Part shown: piece after piece, positions 25,133 to 33,242 of the stretch
Layout: every line of letters starts with the position of its first letter
Numbering within the stretch: the stretch's first letter is position 1
Assembly (NCBI GenBank): GCA_035698665.1
Contig: DASSBN010000026.1
Location: forward strand, 10,467-74,466
Reading direction: 5' to 3'
Length of the DNA stretch: 64,000 bases
Source: DATEOR01 sp035698665
Lineage (GTDB): Bacteria > Actinomycetota > Thermoleophilia > Gaiellales > Gaiellaceae
The notes under the pieces: generated by a model
What the model saw: only the letters and a program-made list of their open reading frames with translations
Database searches by the model: none
Told to the model about the DNA's origin: nothing
Made by a program: the position numbers and the translations under genes

Positions 25133-26281
25133 CTAGGACGGGCTTGCGACGATCGTCGCAAGCGCGTGCTCGAGATCGGCGACGAGGTCGTCGGCCGACT
25201 CGATCCCGACGGAGAGGCGCACGAGGGTCGGCGGCACGGCGAAGGGCGCGTTGGCCGTCGACGCGTGCGTCATCTGCGCCGGCTGCTCGATGAGGCTCTC
25301 GACCCCGCCGAGGCTCTCGGCGAGCTGCCAGACCTTCGTCTCGCCGCAGAGGCGGATGGCGGCGCCTTCCGAGGCGGCGAGGAACGAGATCATCCCGCCG
25401 AAGTCCGCCATCTGCCGGGCGGCGATGTCGTGGCCGGGGTGGTCCGGAAGGCCCGGGTAGAAGACCTTCTCGACCGCATCGTGCTCGGCGAGGAAGGCCG
25501 TGATCCGGCGCGCGTTCTCGCAGTGCTGGCGCATGCGGACCGCGAGCGTTTTGAGCCCGCGAAGCACGAGCCAGGCGTCGAACGGGCCGGGGATCGCGCC
25601 GAGGGACTTCTGCAGAAAGCGCAACCGCTCTGCGATCGTCGGGTCGTTCGTCGCGGCGAAGCCGCCGATCACGTCCGAGTGGCCGCCGAGGTACTTCGTC
25701 GTCGAGTGGACGACGATGTCGGCGCCGAGCTCGAGCGGGCGCTGCAGGTACGGCGTGGCGAAGGTGTTGTCGACGACGACGAGCGCGCCGACGGCGTGCG
25801 CGGCCTCGGCCGCGGCCGCGATGTCGATCACGTTCAGCAGCGGGTTCGTGGGCGACTCGAGCCAGACGATGCGCGTCTTCCCATCGAGGTGCTCCGCGAG
25901 GCGGGCTCCGATCTCCTCGGCCGAGAGGTAGGTGAAGTCGTAGCCCTTGGGCTCGTAGACCTGGGAGAACATCCGGTAGACGCCGCCGTAGACGTCGTTC
26001 ACCGAGACGACGCGCTCGCCCGGGCTGACGAGGTGCATGATCGTCGTCGTCGCGCCGAGGCCGGACGAGAAGGCGAGGCCGTGGTCGGCGCTCTCGAGCG
26101 AGGCCAGGCAGGTCTCGAGCGCGGTGCGCGTCGGGTTGCCCGAGCGCGAGTAGTCGTAGCCCTTGTTCTTCCCGACCGCCTCCTGGACGTAGGTGGAGGT
26201 CTGGTAGATCGGCGTGATCACCGCCCCGGTCGCGGGGTCGGGCTCCTGCCCTTCGTGGATCGCGCGCGTCTCGAAGTCCAT
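25133..26281 (-). CDS. Cystathionine gamma-lyase/synthase (Cys/Met-metabolism PLP enzyme)
   Basis: A 382-residue fold-type I PLP enzyme, with cofactor lysine in HSTTKYLGGHSDVIGG, tyrosine/arginine phosphate contacts in YDYSRSGNPTRTALE, and conserved GGMISFLA and MTHASTANAPFAVPPTLVRLSVGIE near the C-terminus. Sequence alone does not separate gamma-lyase from gamma-synthase. The nearby cystathionine beta-synthase gene favours a lyase acting in reverse transsulfuration (homocysteine to cysteine). ATG 26281 is used; upstream in-frame sequence crosses repeat elements and is not coding-like. Confidence 0.92.
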   Translation of the reverse strand: MDFETRAIHEGQEPDPATGAVITPIYQTSTYVQEAVGKNKGYDYSRSGNPTRTALETCLASLESADHGLAFSSGLGATTTIMHLVSPGERVVSVNDVYGGVYRMFSQVYEPKGYDFTYLSAEEIGARLAEHLDGKTRIVWLESPTNPLLNVIDIAAAAEAAHAVGALVVVDNTFATPYLQRPLELGADIVVHSTTKYLGGHSDVIGGFAATNDPTIAERLRFLQKSLGAIPGPFDAWLVLRGLKTLAVRMRQHCENARRITAFLAEHDAVEKVFYPGLPDHPGHDIAARQMADFGGMISFLAASEGAAIRLCGETKVWQLAESLGGVESLIEQPAQMTHASTANAPFAVPPTLVRLSVGIESADDLVADLEHALATIVASPS

Positions 26282-26330
26282 GGCCTGATCGTATCCGTGC
26301 GCCGTGGACCCGGTCCGAGAATTGCACACC

Positions 26331-26343
26331 GGGGTCAGACCCC
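26331..26343. repeat. REP-like palindrome, copy 1 (pair A)
   Basis: Core GGGGTCAGACCCC, preceded by CACACC. It forms a composite with copy 2, whose core begins 101 bp later. Confidence 0.8.
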
Positions 26344-26431
26344 TCTGTGCTTTCCCGACATGGCGAAAAGGGCGTTTCGCCGCAACCTGCGGCATTCCTC
26401 AGCGGAGCGCGCCTCGGCGGTTTTCCACAAC

Positions 26432-26444
26432 GGGGTCAGACCCC
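26432..26444. repeat. REP-like palindrome, copy 2 (pair A), with a degenerate third copy at 26465-26482
   Basis: GGGGTCAGACCCC followed by GGTGTC. A decayed relative, CCGGGGTCAGCCTCCGG, follows at 26465. The whole 205-bp gap between the two genes carries no other feature that I can see. Confidence 0.8.
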
Positions 26445-26486
26445 GGTGTCTGGAACGGCCACGTCCGGGGTCAGCCTCCGGACACG

Positions 26487-26906
26487 TCAGGAGAGGAGAG
26501 TCGCGCCCTCCGCTGTGATCGTCCAGTGGGGGTTGTGCGCGACCTCCCAGGGGTGGCCGTCCGGGTCGATGAACACCCCTGAATAGCCGCCCCAGAAGGT
26601 CGGGGCGCCCGCGCGCGGGATCTCGGCGCCGGCCGCACGCGCCTCCTCGATCACCGCGTCGACCTCCTCCGGCGAGCGGCAGTTGTAGGCGAGCGTGATG
26701 CCGCCCCAGCCGCCGGGATCCTCGACGCCGCTGTCTTCGGCGAGCTGGTCGCGGCCCCAGAGCGCCACGATCATGCCGCCGGCCTGGAAGAAGACGACGT
26801 CGTCCGCTGGCGCCGCGCCCGACTGCCAGCCGAGCGCCTCGTAGAACGCGCGCGAGCGGGCAAGGTCGGAGACGCCGAGCGTCACGAGGCTGAGCCGCTG
26901 GTCCAT
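26487..26906 (-). CDS. VOC-family (glyoxalase/bleomycin-resistance fold) protein
   Basis: A 139-residue protein with paired betaalphabetabetabeta modules: MDQRLSLVTLGVSDLARSRAFYEALGW at the N-terminus and GYSGVFIDPDGHPWEVAHNP at the C-terminus, typical of VOC enzymes. The expected N-terminal metal His is not evident, so function (isomerase, dioxygenase or binding protein) is open. Its ATG overlaps the cystathionine beta-synthase stop by one base (TGATG), so the two are co-translated. Confidence 0.88.
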   Translation of the reverse strand: MDQRLSLVTLGVSDLARSRAFYEALGWQSGAAPADDVVFFQAGGMIVALWGRDQLAEDSGVEDPGGWGGITLAYNCRSPEEVDAVIEEARAAGAEIPRAGAPTFWGGYSGVFIDPDGHPWEVAHNPHWTITAEGATLLS

Positions 26907-28306
26907 CAGGCCTGGCTCTGCCGGCTCGCGAGGTATTCGAGGAGGTCGGCGCGCGTGAGGACTCCGACCGGCCGGCCACCACGCGCCACCACGACCGCGG
27001 GGTTTCCGGCGGAGAGATCGGCGAACACGGTGTCCACGGACGCGCCGATCTCGACCGCGGGGAGCGGCGGCTCCATGGCGGCGGCGATGTCCTCCGAAAG
27101 CGCGTCCTGGTTTCGGAAGACCCGGTCGAGGAGGCCGCTCTCCCGAATCGACCCGACGACGTCCGCGAGCGAGGCCGCCTCGTCGCCGTTCCGCACGACC
27201 GGGATCTGCGAGATCCCGTAGCGCTGCATGAGATCGATCGCCTCGCCGACCTTCTGGTGCGTCGCGACCGTGACGAGCTCGGGCACCTCGGGCTCCTCGT
27301 CGCGTTTGTAGGTGAGGACGGCCTGGATCGTCGCGGCCGGCGCCGAGCGCTCGAGGAAGCCGTGCTCGAGAAGCCAGTTGTCGTCGTAGACCTTGGAGAG
27401 ATAGCCGCGCCCGGAGTCGGGGATGATGGTCACGAGGGTCGCGTCAGGCCCGAACCGGTCGGCCACCTGGAGCATCGCCCAGACCGCGGTGCCGCCCGAG
27501 CCGCCGACGAGGATCCCCTCCTCGCGGGCGAGCCGGCGCGCCGTTCGGAACGAGTCGCGGTCGGAGACCGTGATGAACTCGTCCACGAGCGACGGGTCGA
27601 ACGTCGTGGGCCAGAAGTCCTCGCCGATGCCCTCGACGAGATAGGGGTGGACGTTGTCCGGGTTCGAGAAGATCGAGCCCTCCGGATCGGCGCCGACCAC
27701 GAGCAGGTCCGGCTTTTGCTCCTTGAGATAGCGCGCCGTGCCGGTGACCGTCCCGCCGGTCCCCACCGAGAGGACGAGCGCGTCGATCTGGCCGCCGGTC
27801 TGCTCCCAGAGCTCCGGCCCGGTCGTCTCGTAGTGCGCCTGCGGGTTGGCCTGGTTCGAGTACTGGTCGGGCTTGAACGCCCCGGGGATCTCCTCCGCGA
27901 GGCGGTTCGAGACCGAGTAGTAGCTCTCGGGCGATTCGGGCGGCACCGCGGTTGGGCAGATGACGACCTCGGCCCCGTAGGCGCGCAGGAGCGCGCGTTT
28001 CTCCTCGGCGATCTTGTCCGGCATCACGAAGACGCAGCGGTAGCCCTTGAGCGCCGCGGCAATCGCGAGGCCGACGCCGGTGTTCCCGCTCGTCGGCTCG
28101 ACGATGGTGCCGCCTGGCGCGAGCTTCCCGTCCCGCTCGGCCTGCTCGATCATCTTGAGGCCGATTCGGTCCTTCACGCTTCCGCCCGGGTTCAGGTACT
28201 CGAGCTTGGCGAGAAGCGTGGGCTGCGCGTCGCGCGAGAGCCGCTGCAGGCGGACGAGCGGCGTCGAGCCGACGAGGTCGAGGACGGTGGGGTAGTCGCC
28301 GGCCAT
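26906..28306 (-). CDS. cbs: Cystathionine beta-synthase with C-terminal CBS domains
   Basis: A 466-residue protein. The PLP catalytic domain (about 1-320) has SVKDRIGLKM (cofactor Lys) and EPTSGNTGVGLAI, and a tandem CBS-domain pair (about 335-460) ends the chain. It condenses serine with homocysteine to cystathionine in the cytoplasm; the CBS pair usually binds an adenosyl ligand. With the cystathionine lyase gene 600 bp downstream it forms a reverse transsulfuration unit. The length fits the bacterial CBS type with regulatory domains rather than a plain cysteine synthase. Confidence 0.93.
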   Translation of the reverse strand: MAGDYPTVLDLVGSTPLVRLQRLSRDAQPTLLAKLEYLNPGGSVKDRIGLKMIEQAERDGKLAPGGTIVEPTSGNTGVGLAIAAALKGYRCVFVMPDKIAEEKRALLRAYGAEVVICPTAVPPESPESYYSVSNRLAEEIPGAFKPDQYSNQANPQAHYETTGPELWEQTGGQIDALVLSVGTGGTVTGTARYLKEQKPDLLVVGADPEGSIFSNPDNVHPYLVEGIGEDFWPTTFDPSLVDEFITVSDRDSFRTARRLAREEGILVGGSGGTAVWAMLQVADRFGPDATLVTIIPDSGRGYLSKVYDDNWLLEHGFLERSAPAATIQAVLTYKRDEEPEVPELVTVATHQKVGEAIDLMQRYGISQIPVVRNGDEAASLADVVGSIRESGLLDRVFRNQDALSEDIAAAMEPPLPAVEIGASVDTVFADLSAGNPAVVVARGGRPVGVLTRADLLEYLASRQSQA

Positions 28307-28326
28307 CGGCCGTAACGATACGGCCT

Positions 28327-29244
28327 GTGTCCTCGCTCGTCAGTCTCGCCATGCTCGCAGCCGGCGTCCTTCTCGTCGTGGCCGGCGCCGAGCTCTTCTT
28401 CGAGGGGATTCTCTCGGCGGCAAGTCGCTTCGGCGTATCGGCTTTCGCGCTCACCGTCGTCATCTCGGGTTTCGAGGTCGAGAACCTCGCCGCCGGCATC
28501 GCCGCGAACCTCAACGGCCTCCCGAATGCGGCTGCGGGGACCTTCCTCGGCGGGACGACATTTCTCGCTTTGGCGGTCGCCGGCTTGGGAGCTCTCATCG
28601 CGCCGCTCGAGGCGCGCCTTCCCCGAGCCGCACTCGTCTGGACGGCCGCCGCGCCGCTCCCCTTGCTCGCCTTCGGCCTGGACGGAACGATCACGCGACT
28701 CGAAGGGGCGGCACTCGTCGCGTGGTTCGCTGTTGCTCTCCTCGGTCTCTGGCGCGCCGGCCGTTCGCTCCTCGGCGCGGGAGAAGTCCCAAAGAAGCGC
28801 TTCCTGCTGGCCCGGATCGCCGGGGGGCTCGCCGTCCTCGGCATCGGGGGCGAACTCGTCGGCGAAGGCCTCCGCCGGGTCGTCAGCGGCTTCGGCGTCT
28901 CCGAGAGCCTGCTCGGCAACACCGTCCTCGCCGCGAGCGTGGAGGCGGAGGAGGTCGGTCGAGTCGCAGTCCCGGCCCGGCGGGGCCGCGCGGACGTCGC
29001 AGTCGCGAACATCCTGGGCACGATCGTCCATTTCGCCTGCTTGAACGCTGGATTGATCGCGCTCGTGCGGCCCCTCCAGCTGGACGATGCATCACGGTTC
29101 TTGCACCTTCCGGTCGCAGCGGCGAGCCCGGCTGGCTTCGCTTGCCTCTTCGCCTTCCGCCAGGGGCTCGGTCGCATGGAGGGTGCGCTCCTCCTCGGGC
29201 TCTATGTGGTCTACCTCGCGCTGGCGATCGCCGTCAGTGCCTGA
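28327..29244 (+). CDS. Sodium/calcium exchanger-family membrane protein (CaCA)
   Basis: A 305-residue protein with about ten helices and two inverted alpha-repeats: VVISGFEVENLAAGIAANLNG in the first half and NTVLAASVEAEEVGRVAVPARRGRADVAVANILG in the second. These are diverged forms of the CaCA GS(S/N)xxE motifs with Glu/Glu at the ion-binding positions. It probably exchanges Ca2+ or another cation for Na+ or H+. GTG start with a -10-like TAACGA close upstream, suggesting leaderless expression. It overlaps convergent purH by 11 bases. Confidence 0.8.
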   Translation: MSSLVSLAMLAAGVLLVVAGAELFFEGILSAASRFGVSAFALTVVISGFEVENLAAGIAANLNGLPNAAAGTFLGGTTFLALAVAGLGALIAPLEARLPRAALVWTAAAPLPLLAFGLDGTITRLEGAALVAWFAVALLGLWRAGRSLLGAGEVPKKRFLLARIAGGLAVLGIGGELVGEGLRRVVSGFGVSESLLGNTVLAASVEAEEVGRVAVPARRGRADVAVANILGTIVHFACLNAGLIALVRPLQLDDASRFLHLPVAAASPAGFACLFAFRQGLGRMEGALLLGLYVVYLALAIAVSA

Positions 29245-30778
29245 AGTGGCGCCTGGGCGCGAAGACGATGGTGCCGCCGGCGTCCTTGACCGCCGCGACG
29301 ACCTCGTCGTCCCTCTTCGATCCGCCCGGCTGGACGATCGCCTTGACCCCGGCCTCGAGCGCCAGCTGCGGCCCGTCCGGGAACGGGAAGAAGGCGTCGG
29401 AGGCCAGCACCGCACCCTCGAGCGAGTGCCCGTGCTCGCGCGCCTTTGCGAGAGCGATCTTCACCGATTCGACCCGGCTCATCTGGCCGGCGCCGACACC
29501 CAACGTCTGCAGGTCGCTGGCGATCACGATGGCATTCGAGTTGACGTGCTTGCAGATGCGCCAGGCAAAGAGGAGGTCGCCCCAGAGCCGCTCGTCGGGC
29601 TGCTCGCCGGCGCGAAGCTCCATGCCTTCGCGGTCGTCGACCTCGCCGTCTGCGTCCTGGACGAGGAAGCCTCCGAGCACGCGCCGGTAGTCCCGCTCGC
29701 CGAGGGTCGCGCGCCGGCGCTCGCGGTCTTCGAGGATCCTCGTCGCCGGCTTCCGCTTGAGGATCTCGACGGCGTCGGCGGTGTACTCCGGGGCGATGAG
29801 CACCTCGACGAACTCGTCGGCGAGCCGCTGCGCGAGCGGCGGGTCGACGCGCCGGTTCACCGCGACCACGCCTCCGTACGCCGACACCGGATCGGCCCCG
29901 TAGGCCTTCGCGGCCGCGTCGTCGAGGGAGGAGGCGACGCCGACTCCGCACGGGTTCCCGTGCTTCACCACGACGCAGGTCGGGAGCTCGAACTCGCGCA
30001 GCACGCCTCGAGCCGCGTCCAGATCGGCCAGGTTGTTGAAGGACAGGTCCTTGCCGGAGAGCTGCTCGACGCGCGAGAGGAGGTCGCGGCGTGACCCGAT
30101 CTCGACGTAGTAGGCGGCCCGCTGGTGCGGGTTCTCCCCATAGGGGAGCTCGCGCTCGCGTTGCAGCGCAACGATGAGCTTCGGCGGGAAGGTCTCGCGG
30201 TCGCCGAACCAGGTCGAGATCGAAGCCTCGTAGGCCGCGGTGTGAGCGAAGGCCTCGGCGGCGAGCTCGCGGCGGGTTGTCGCGTCGATCTCGCCGGTCG
30301 CCTGGATCTCGAGGAGGAGCGAGTCGTAGCGCCCGACCGAGCACACCGGCGCCACGTGCTCGAAGTTCTTCGCCGCCGCGCGCAGCATCGCGGGGCCGCC
30401 GATGTCGATCATCTCGACGGCTTCCTCCTCGCGCACGTCCTTGCGCCCGGCGACCTGGGCGAAGGGGTAGAGGTTGACGCACACGAGGTCGAAGGGCTCG
30501 ATCCCGTGCTCTTCGAGGGCATCGAGGTCGGCCTTCACGTCCCGCCGAGCGAGGATCGCCCCGTGGATCTTCGGGTGCAGCGTCTTCACGCGGCCGCCGA
30601 GCATCTCGGGGACGTCGGTGAGCGCGTCGACCGGCGTGACGGAGAGGCCGAGCTCGGAGATGTAGGCCGCCGTCCCCCCGCTCGCCACGAGCTCGACGCC
30701 GAGCTCGGCGAGCCCGGTGGCGAAGCGGTCGAGGCCCGTCTTGTCGAAGACGGAGATGAGCGCTCGCCGGACTGCCAT
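29234..30778 (-). CDS. purH: Bifunctional AICAR transformylase/IMP cyclohydrolase
   Basis: A 514-residue cytoplasmic enzyme doing the last two steps of IMP synthesis. The N-terminal MGS-like cyclohydrolase domain begins MAVRRALISVFDKTGLD, and the C-terminal transformylase domain carries KHGNPCGVGVA. The start at 30778 overlaps the purN stop by one base (TGATG), so it is the last gene of a VOC-purM-purN-purH operon. Full length and normal motifs. Confidence 0.97.
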   Translation of the reverse strand: MAVRRALISVFDKTGLDRFATGLAELGVELVASGGTAAYISELGLSVTPVDALTDVPEMLGGRVKTLHPKIHGAILARRDVKADLDALEEHGIEPFDLVCVNLYPFAQVAGRKDVREEEAVEMIDIGGPAMLRAAAKNFEHVAPVCSVGRYDSLLLEIQATGEIDATTRRELAAEAFAHTAAYEASISTWFGDRETFPPKLIVALQRERELPYGENPHQRAAYYVEIGSRRDLLSRVEQLSGKDLSFNNLADLDAARGVLREFELPTCVVVKHGNPCGVGVASSLDDAAAKAYGADPVSAYGGVVAVNRRVDPPLAQRLADEFVEVLIAPEYTADAVEILKRKPATRILEDRERRRATLGERDYRRVLGGFLVQDADGEVDDREGMELRAGEQPDERLWGDLLFAWRICKHVNSNAIVIASDLQTLGVGAGQMSRVESVKIALAKAREHGHSLEGAVLASDAFFPFPDGPQLALEAGVKAIVQPGGSKRDDEVVAAVKDAGGTIVFAPRRHFRH

Positions 30779-31332
30779 CAGGGCTGGGAGCTTATGGCGC
30801 CTGCCAGATAGAGCCTGACCGCCTCGGGCAGAAGCCGGTGCTCGATCGCATGGAGCCGCTCGTGGAGGCTCTCGACGGTGTCGCCCGGCTCGATTGCGAG
30901 GCGCTCCTGCGCGATCACAGGCCCCGTGTCGACTCCTTCGTCGAGGAAGTGGATCGTGACGCCGGTCTCCTTTGCACCTGCGGCGAGCGCTTGCCCGACG
31001 GCGTCGAGGCCGGCGAAAGCCGGCAGCAGCGAGGGATGCACGTTGATGCAAGGAAAGCGCCCGAGGAAGCCGGGTGTGAGGAGCTGCATGTAGCCGGCGC
31101 AGACCACGATCTCGACCCGGTGCTCGTCGAGCCAATCTGCCATCGCCTCGTCGCGCGCCGCGCGGTCGTCGAACTTCTCCTCCGGGAAGACCGCGACAGG
31201 AACCGAGGCCCGTGCGGCGCGTTCGAGCGCCTGCACGCCGGGGGTGTTCGACGCGACCGCGGCGACCGGCAGCCCGGCGTCGAGGAGCGCCTGCAGGTTC
31301 GTGCCGGCTCCCGAGACGAGAACGCCGATCAC
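30778..31332 (-). CDS. purN: Phosphoribosylglycinamide formyltransferase
   Basis: A 184-residue enzyme (formyl-tetrahydrofolate-dependent step 3 of purine synthesis). VIGVLVSGAGTNLQALLDAG marks the N-terminus. The catalytic Asn-His pair is in INVHPSLLPAF and the Asp in EGVDTGPVI. GTG 31332 is chosen because it overlaps the purM stop (GTGA) and puts the first strand at the normal place; the longer in-frame extension reads through purM and is spurious. Confidence 0.95.
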   Translation of the reverse strand: MIGVLVSGAGTNLQALLDAGLPVAAVASNTPGVQALERAARASVPVAVFPEEKFDDRAARDEAMADWLDEHRVEIVVCAGYMQLLTPGFLGRFPCINVHPSLLPAFAGLDAVGQALAAGAKETGVTIHFLDEGVDTGPVIAQERLAIEPGDTVESLHERLHAIEHRLLPEAVRLYLAGAISSQP

Positions 31333-32225
31333 CGAAGGCGGCCGATGACGAGCCCCGCTCCCGCGTCGGCCTCCGGCACGACCGCGCACATGCCGATGCC
31401 GAGGTTGAAGACGCGCCGCTGCTCCTCCTCCGGCACACCCTGCTCGTCGAGCCAGGCGTAGACGGACGGCCGCTCCCACGAGCTCCAGTCGATCTCGGCG
31501 CGCATCCCTGGCGGAAGTACGCGCGGGAGGTTGCCCATGATCCCGCCGCCCGTCACGTGGGCGAGCGCGCGCACATCGGCATCCGCCCGCAGGCGGCGCA
31601 CGTCCTCGAGGTAGAGCCGGGTCGGCGGCAGGAGGAGGTCCGCGTCGAAGTCGCCGTCGCCGACCAGGCTCCGGACGAGGGTGAATCCGTTCGCGTGCAG
31701 GCCGGAGGAGGGGAGGCCGAGGACGACGTCACCGAGCTGGCAGCGCGAGCCGTCGATGAGATCGGAGCGGCGCACCAGCCCCACGCACGCGCCGGCGAAG
31801 TCGAGCTCCTCGTCACGGTAGATCCCGGGAAGCTCGGCACTCTCGCCTCCGAGGATCGCGCAGCCGGCCTCGCGGCAGACAGAGGCCGCGCCCTCGACGA
31901 GATCGGCGACCTCCTCGAGATCGAGCGACCCGGAGGCGACGTAGTCGAGGAAGAAGAGCGGATCGGCCCCCGTGGTGATGACGTCGTTGACGCAGTGCGC
32001 CGCGAGGTCGACCCCGGCGTCGAAGAGCCGACCGGCCCGGCGCGAGAGGATCAGCTTCGTCCCGACGCCGTCCATCGTCGCGGCCAGCAGGTGCTCGTCG
32101 TCGAGCGGGTGCAGCCCGGCGAAGCCGCCCATCGAGCCGCCGGTCGAGGCCACCGCGGCGCGCAGCCGCTCCACGACCGCCTCGGCCTTCCCCAGGGACA
32201 CACCGGCGGCCTCGTACGAGCTCAT
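31329..32225 (-). CDS. purM: Phosphoribosylformylglycinamidine cyclo-ligase (AIR synthetase)
   Basis: A 298-residue ATP-dependent enzyme with the nucleotide-binding TMDGVGTKL motif, CVNDVITTGADPLFFLDY, CAILGGESAELPG and HVTGGGIMGNLPRVLP. It is about 40 residues shorter than most PurM proteins, lost mostly in the N-terminal linker and C-terminus, yet all core motifs are there. ATGA overlap with the upstream VOC gene and GTGA overlap with purN show a tightly coupled operon. Confidence 0.95.
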   Translation of the reverse strand: MSSYEAAGVSLGKAEAVVERLRAAVASTGGSMGGFAGLHPLDDEHLLAATMDGVGTKLILSRRAGRLFDAGVDLAAHCVNDVITTGADPLFFLDYVASGSLDLEEVADLVEGAASVCREAGCAILGGESAELPGIYRDEELDFAGACVGLVRRSDLIDGSRCQLGDVVLGLPSSGLHANGFTLVRSLVGDGDFDADLLLPPTRLYLEDVRRLRADADVRALAHVTGGGIMGNLPRVLPPGMRAEIDWSSWERPSVYAWLDEQGVPEEEQRRVFNLGIGMCAVVPEADAGAGLVIGRLR

Positions 32226-32845
32226 GCGAGCACCTCGGCCACGAGCTCAGGGCGCCCTTCGGGCCCCGCGGGGAGGAAGCGCACGATGCTCTCGCCGAGC
32301 TGCACGCTCGTGCCCTCGCGCTCGAGCAAGAGGATCTCCGCGAGCGCGACCGCCTTCTCCTCGGGGTCGTGCGCGCGCAGGTGCAGCTCTCCGATCTGGA
32401 GCTCGTCGGCCTGCGCGAGCGCGTCGTCGACCCAGTCGCGCGGCGGGTGCACCTCGAGCCGGTAGCCGGCCTCCGTGGTCACGAACGTGCGCTTCCCGGG
32501 GTGATCCTGGATCTTGAGCCCGAGCTCGCGCGCTCGGTCGAGAACCGTCTCGTAGTCGTCCTCCTCGAGCGCGATGCCGAGGTGGTCCACGCGCGGAACG
32601 TCCCAGTGCCCCGGCTGCAGGACGACGTTCACGGCACCGCGCCCGACCTCGACGAGCCGCAGGCGAAAGCCGACCTTGTCGAGCTCCTCCCAGGACGTCC
32701 CCGCCTCGAACCAGTGCGAGCTTTCGCCACGCCAGCCGTAGCGGCCGATGAGCTCGAAGCCGAGCTTGCCGAGATACCGGGCCTCGAGCAGCCGGACCTT
32801 GCTCGTCACGAGGTGGTAGTGGAACAGGTGCACCGGCCGCCCCAT
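32222..32845 (-). CDS. VOC-family protein at the head of the purMNH operon
   Basis: A 207-residue protein with two VOC-like halves: MGRPVHLFHYHLVTSKVRLLEARYLGKLGFELIGRYG at the start and PRVDHLGIALEEDDYETVLDRARELGLKI in the middle. A C-terminal extension (EIGELHLRAHDPEEKAVALAEILL) looks like a further half-module. His residues in FHYHL and VDHLG could bind metal. Stop overlaps the purM ATG. Its presence in a purine operon is unexplained; it could be a folate- or nucleotide-related enzyme, but nothing shows this. Confidence 0.8.
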   Translation of the reverse strand: MGRPVHLFHYHLVTSKVRLLEARYLGKLGFELIGRYGWRGESSHWFEAGTSWEELDKVGFRLRLVEVGRGAVNVVLQPGHWDVPRVDHLGIALEEDDYETVLDRARELGLKIQDHPGKRTFVTTEAGYRLEVHPPRDWVDDALAQADELQIGELHLRAHDPEEKAVALAEILLLEREGTSVQLGESIVRFLPAGPEGRPELVAEVLA

Positions 32846-32890
32846 CGTATCGGCGGAGGATTCGGGCGTCCCGCGGGGAACGGGGCGAGC

Positions 32891-33142
32891 ATGACGCAGA
32901 CAACTCCCCCTCCGCCTCCGACCCAGGGCTACGGGCAGCCCTACTACGGAATGCCGACGATGCCCGCCCCGAACGGCGAGCTCGTCGTCTTCCTGCTCGT
33001 CTGGGCCGTGGTCTTCATCATCACCGTCGCGTCCGACCGGGTCGACTGGCCGGAGTTCACGACGGCGACGGTCTTCCTCGCCGCCGCGTACATGATCTCC
33101 CGCGGCATCGCCAAGGCCGGCAAGGTCCTGGAAGGTCACTGA
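32891..33142 (+). CDS. Small proline-rich membrane protein
   Basis: An 83-residue protein. The Pro/Gln/Tyr-rich cytoplasmic head (MTQTTPPPPPTQGYGQPYYG) is followed by two hydrophobic helices (about 33-50 and 58-75) separated by SDRVDWPEF. No family recognised. A similar head-plus-helix design occurs in the 50-residue protein at 61715. Single gene, followed by a hairpin terminator. Confidence 0.75.
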   Translation: MTQTTPPPPPTQGYGQPYYGMPTMPAPNGELVVFLLVWAVVFIITVASDRVDWPEFTTATVFLAAAYMISRGIAKAGKVLEGH

Positions 33143-33145
33143 TCC

Positions 33146-33170
33146 GGAGGGCCGGCCCGACCGGCCCTCC
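33146..33170 (+). terminator. GC hairpin terminator
   Basis: A perfect 10-bp stem GGAGGGCCGG/CCGGCCCTCC with a five-base loop starts four bases after the stop codon. T-tract absent; this is the stem-only form common in high-GC bacteria. Confidence 0.6.
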
Positions 33171-33206
33171 CTTCGGCCCGCGCGTCCAAGAGTCGCGCGT
33201 TCCTGG

Positions 33207-33235
33207 TTGCTCAGCTGCGCAGAACGGCGTAGCGT
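33207..33235 (+). promoter_or_regulatory. Promoter of the PucR operon (leaderless)
   Basis: TTGCTC (33207-33212), 17-bp spacer, TAGCGT (33230-33235), then seven bases to GTG 33243. Confidence 0.6.
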
Positions 33236-33242
33236 CTTGGAC

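Noticed and set aside
24626..26518. Plus-strand 630-codon frame across the YugP and cystathionine lyase genes
   Set aside because: Low-complexity Arg/Asp/Glu sequence opposite two clearly identified enzymes.
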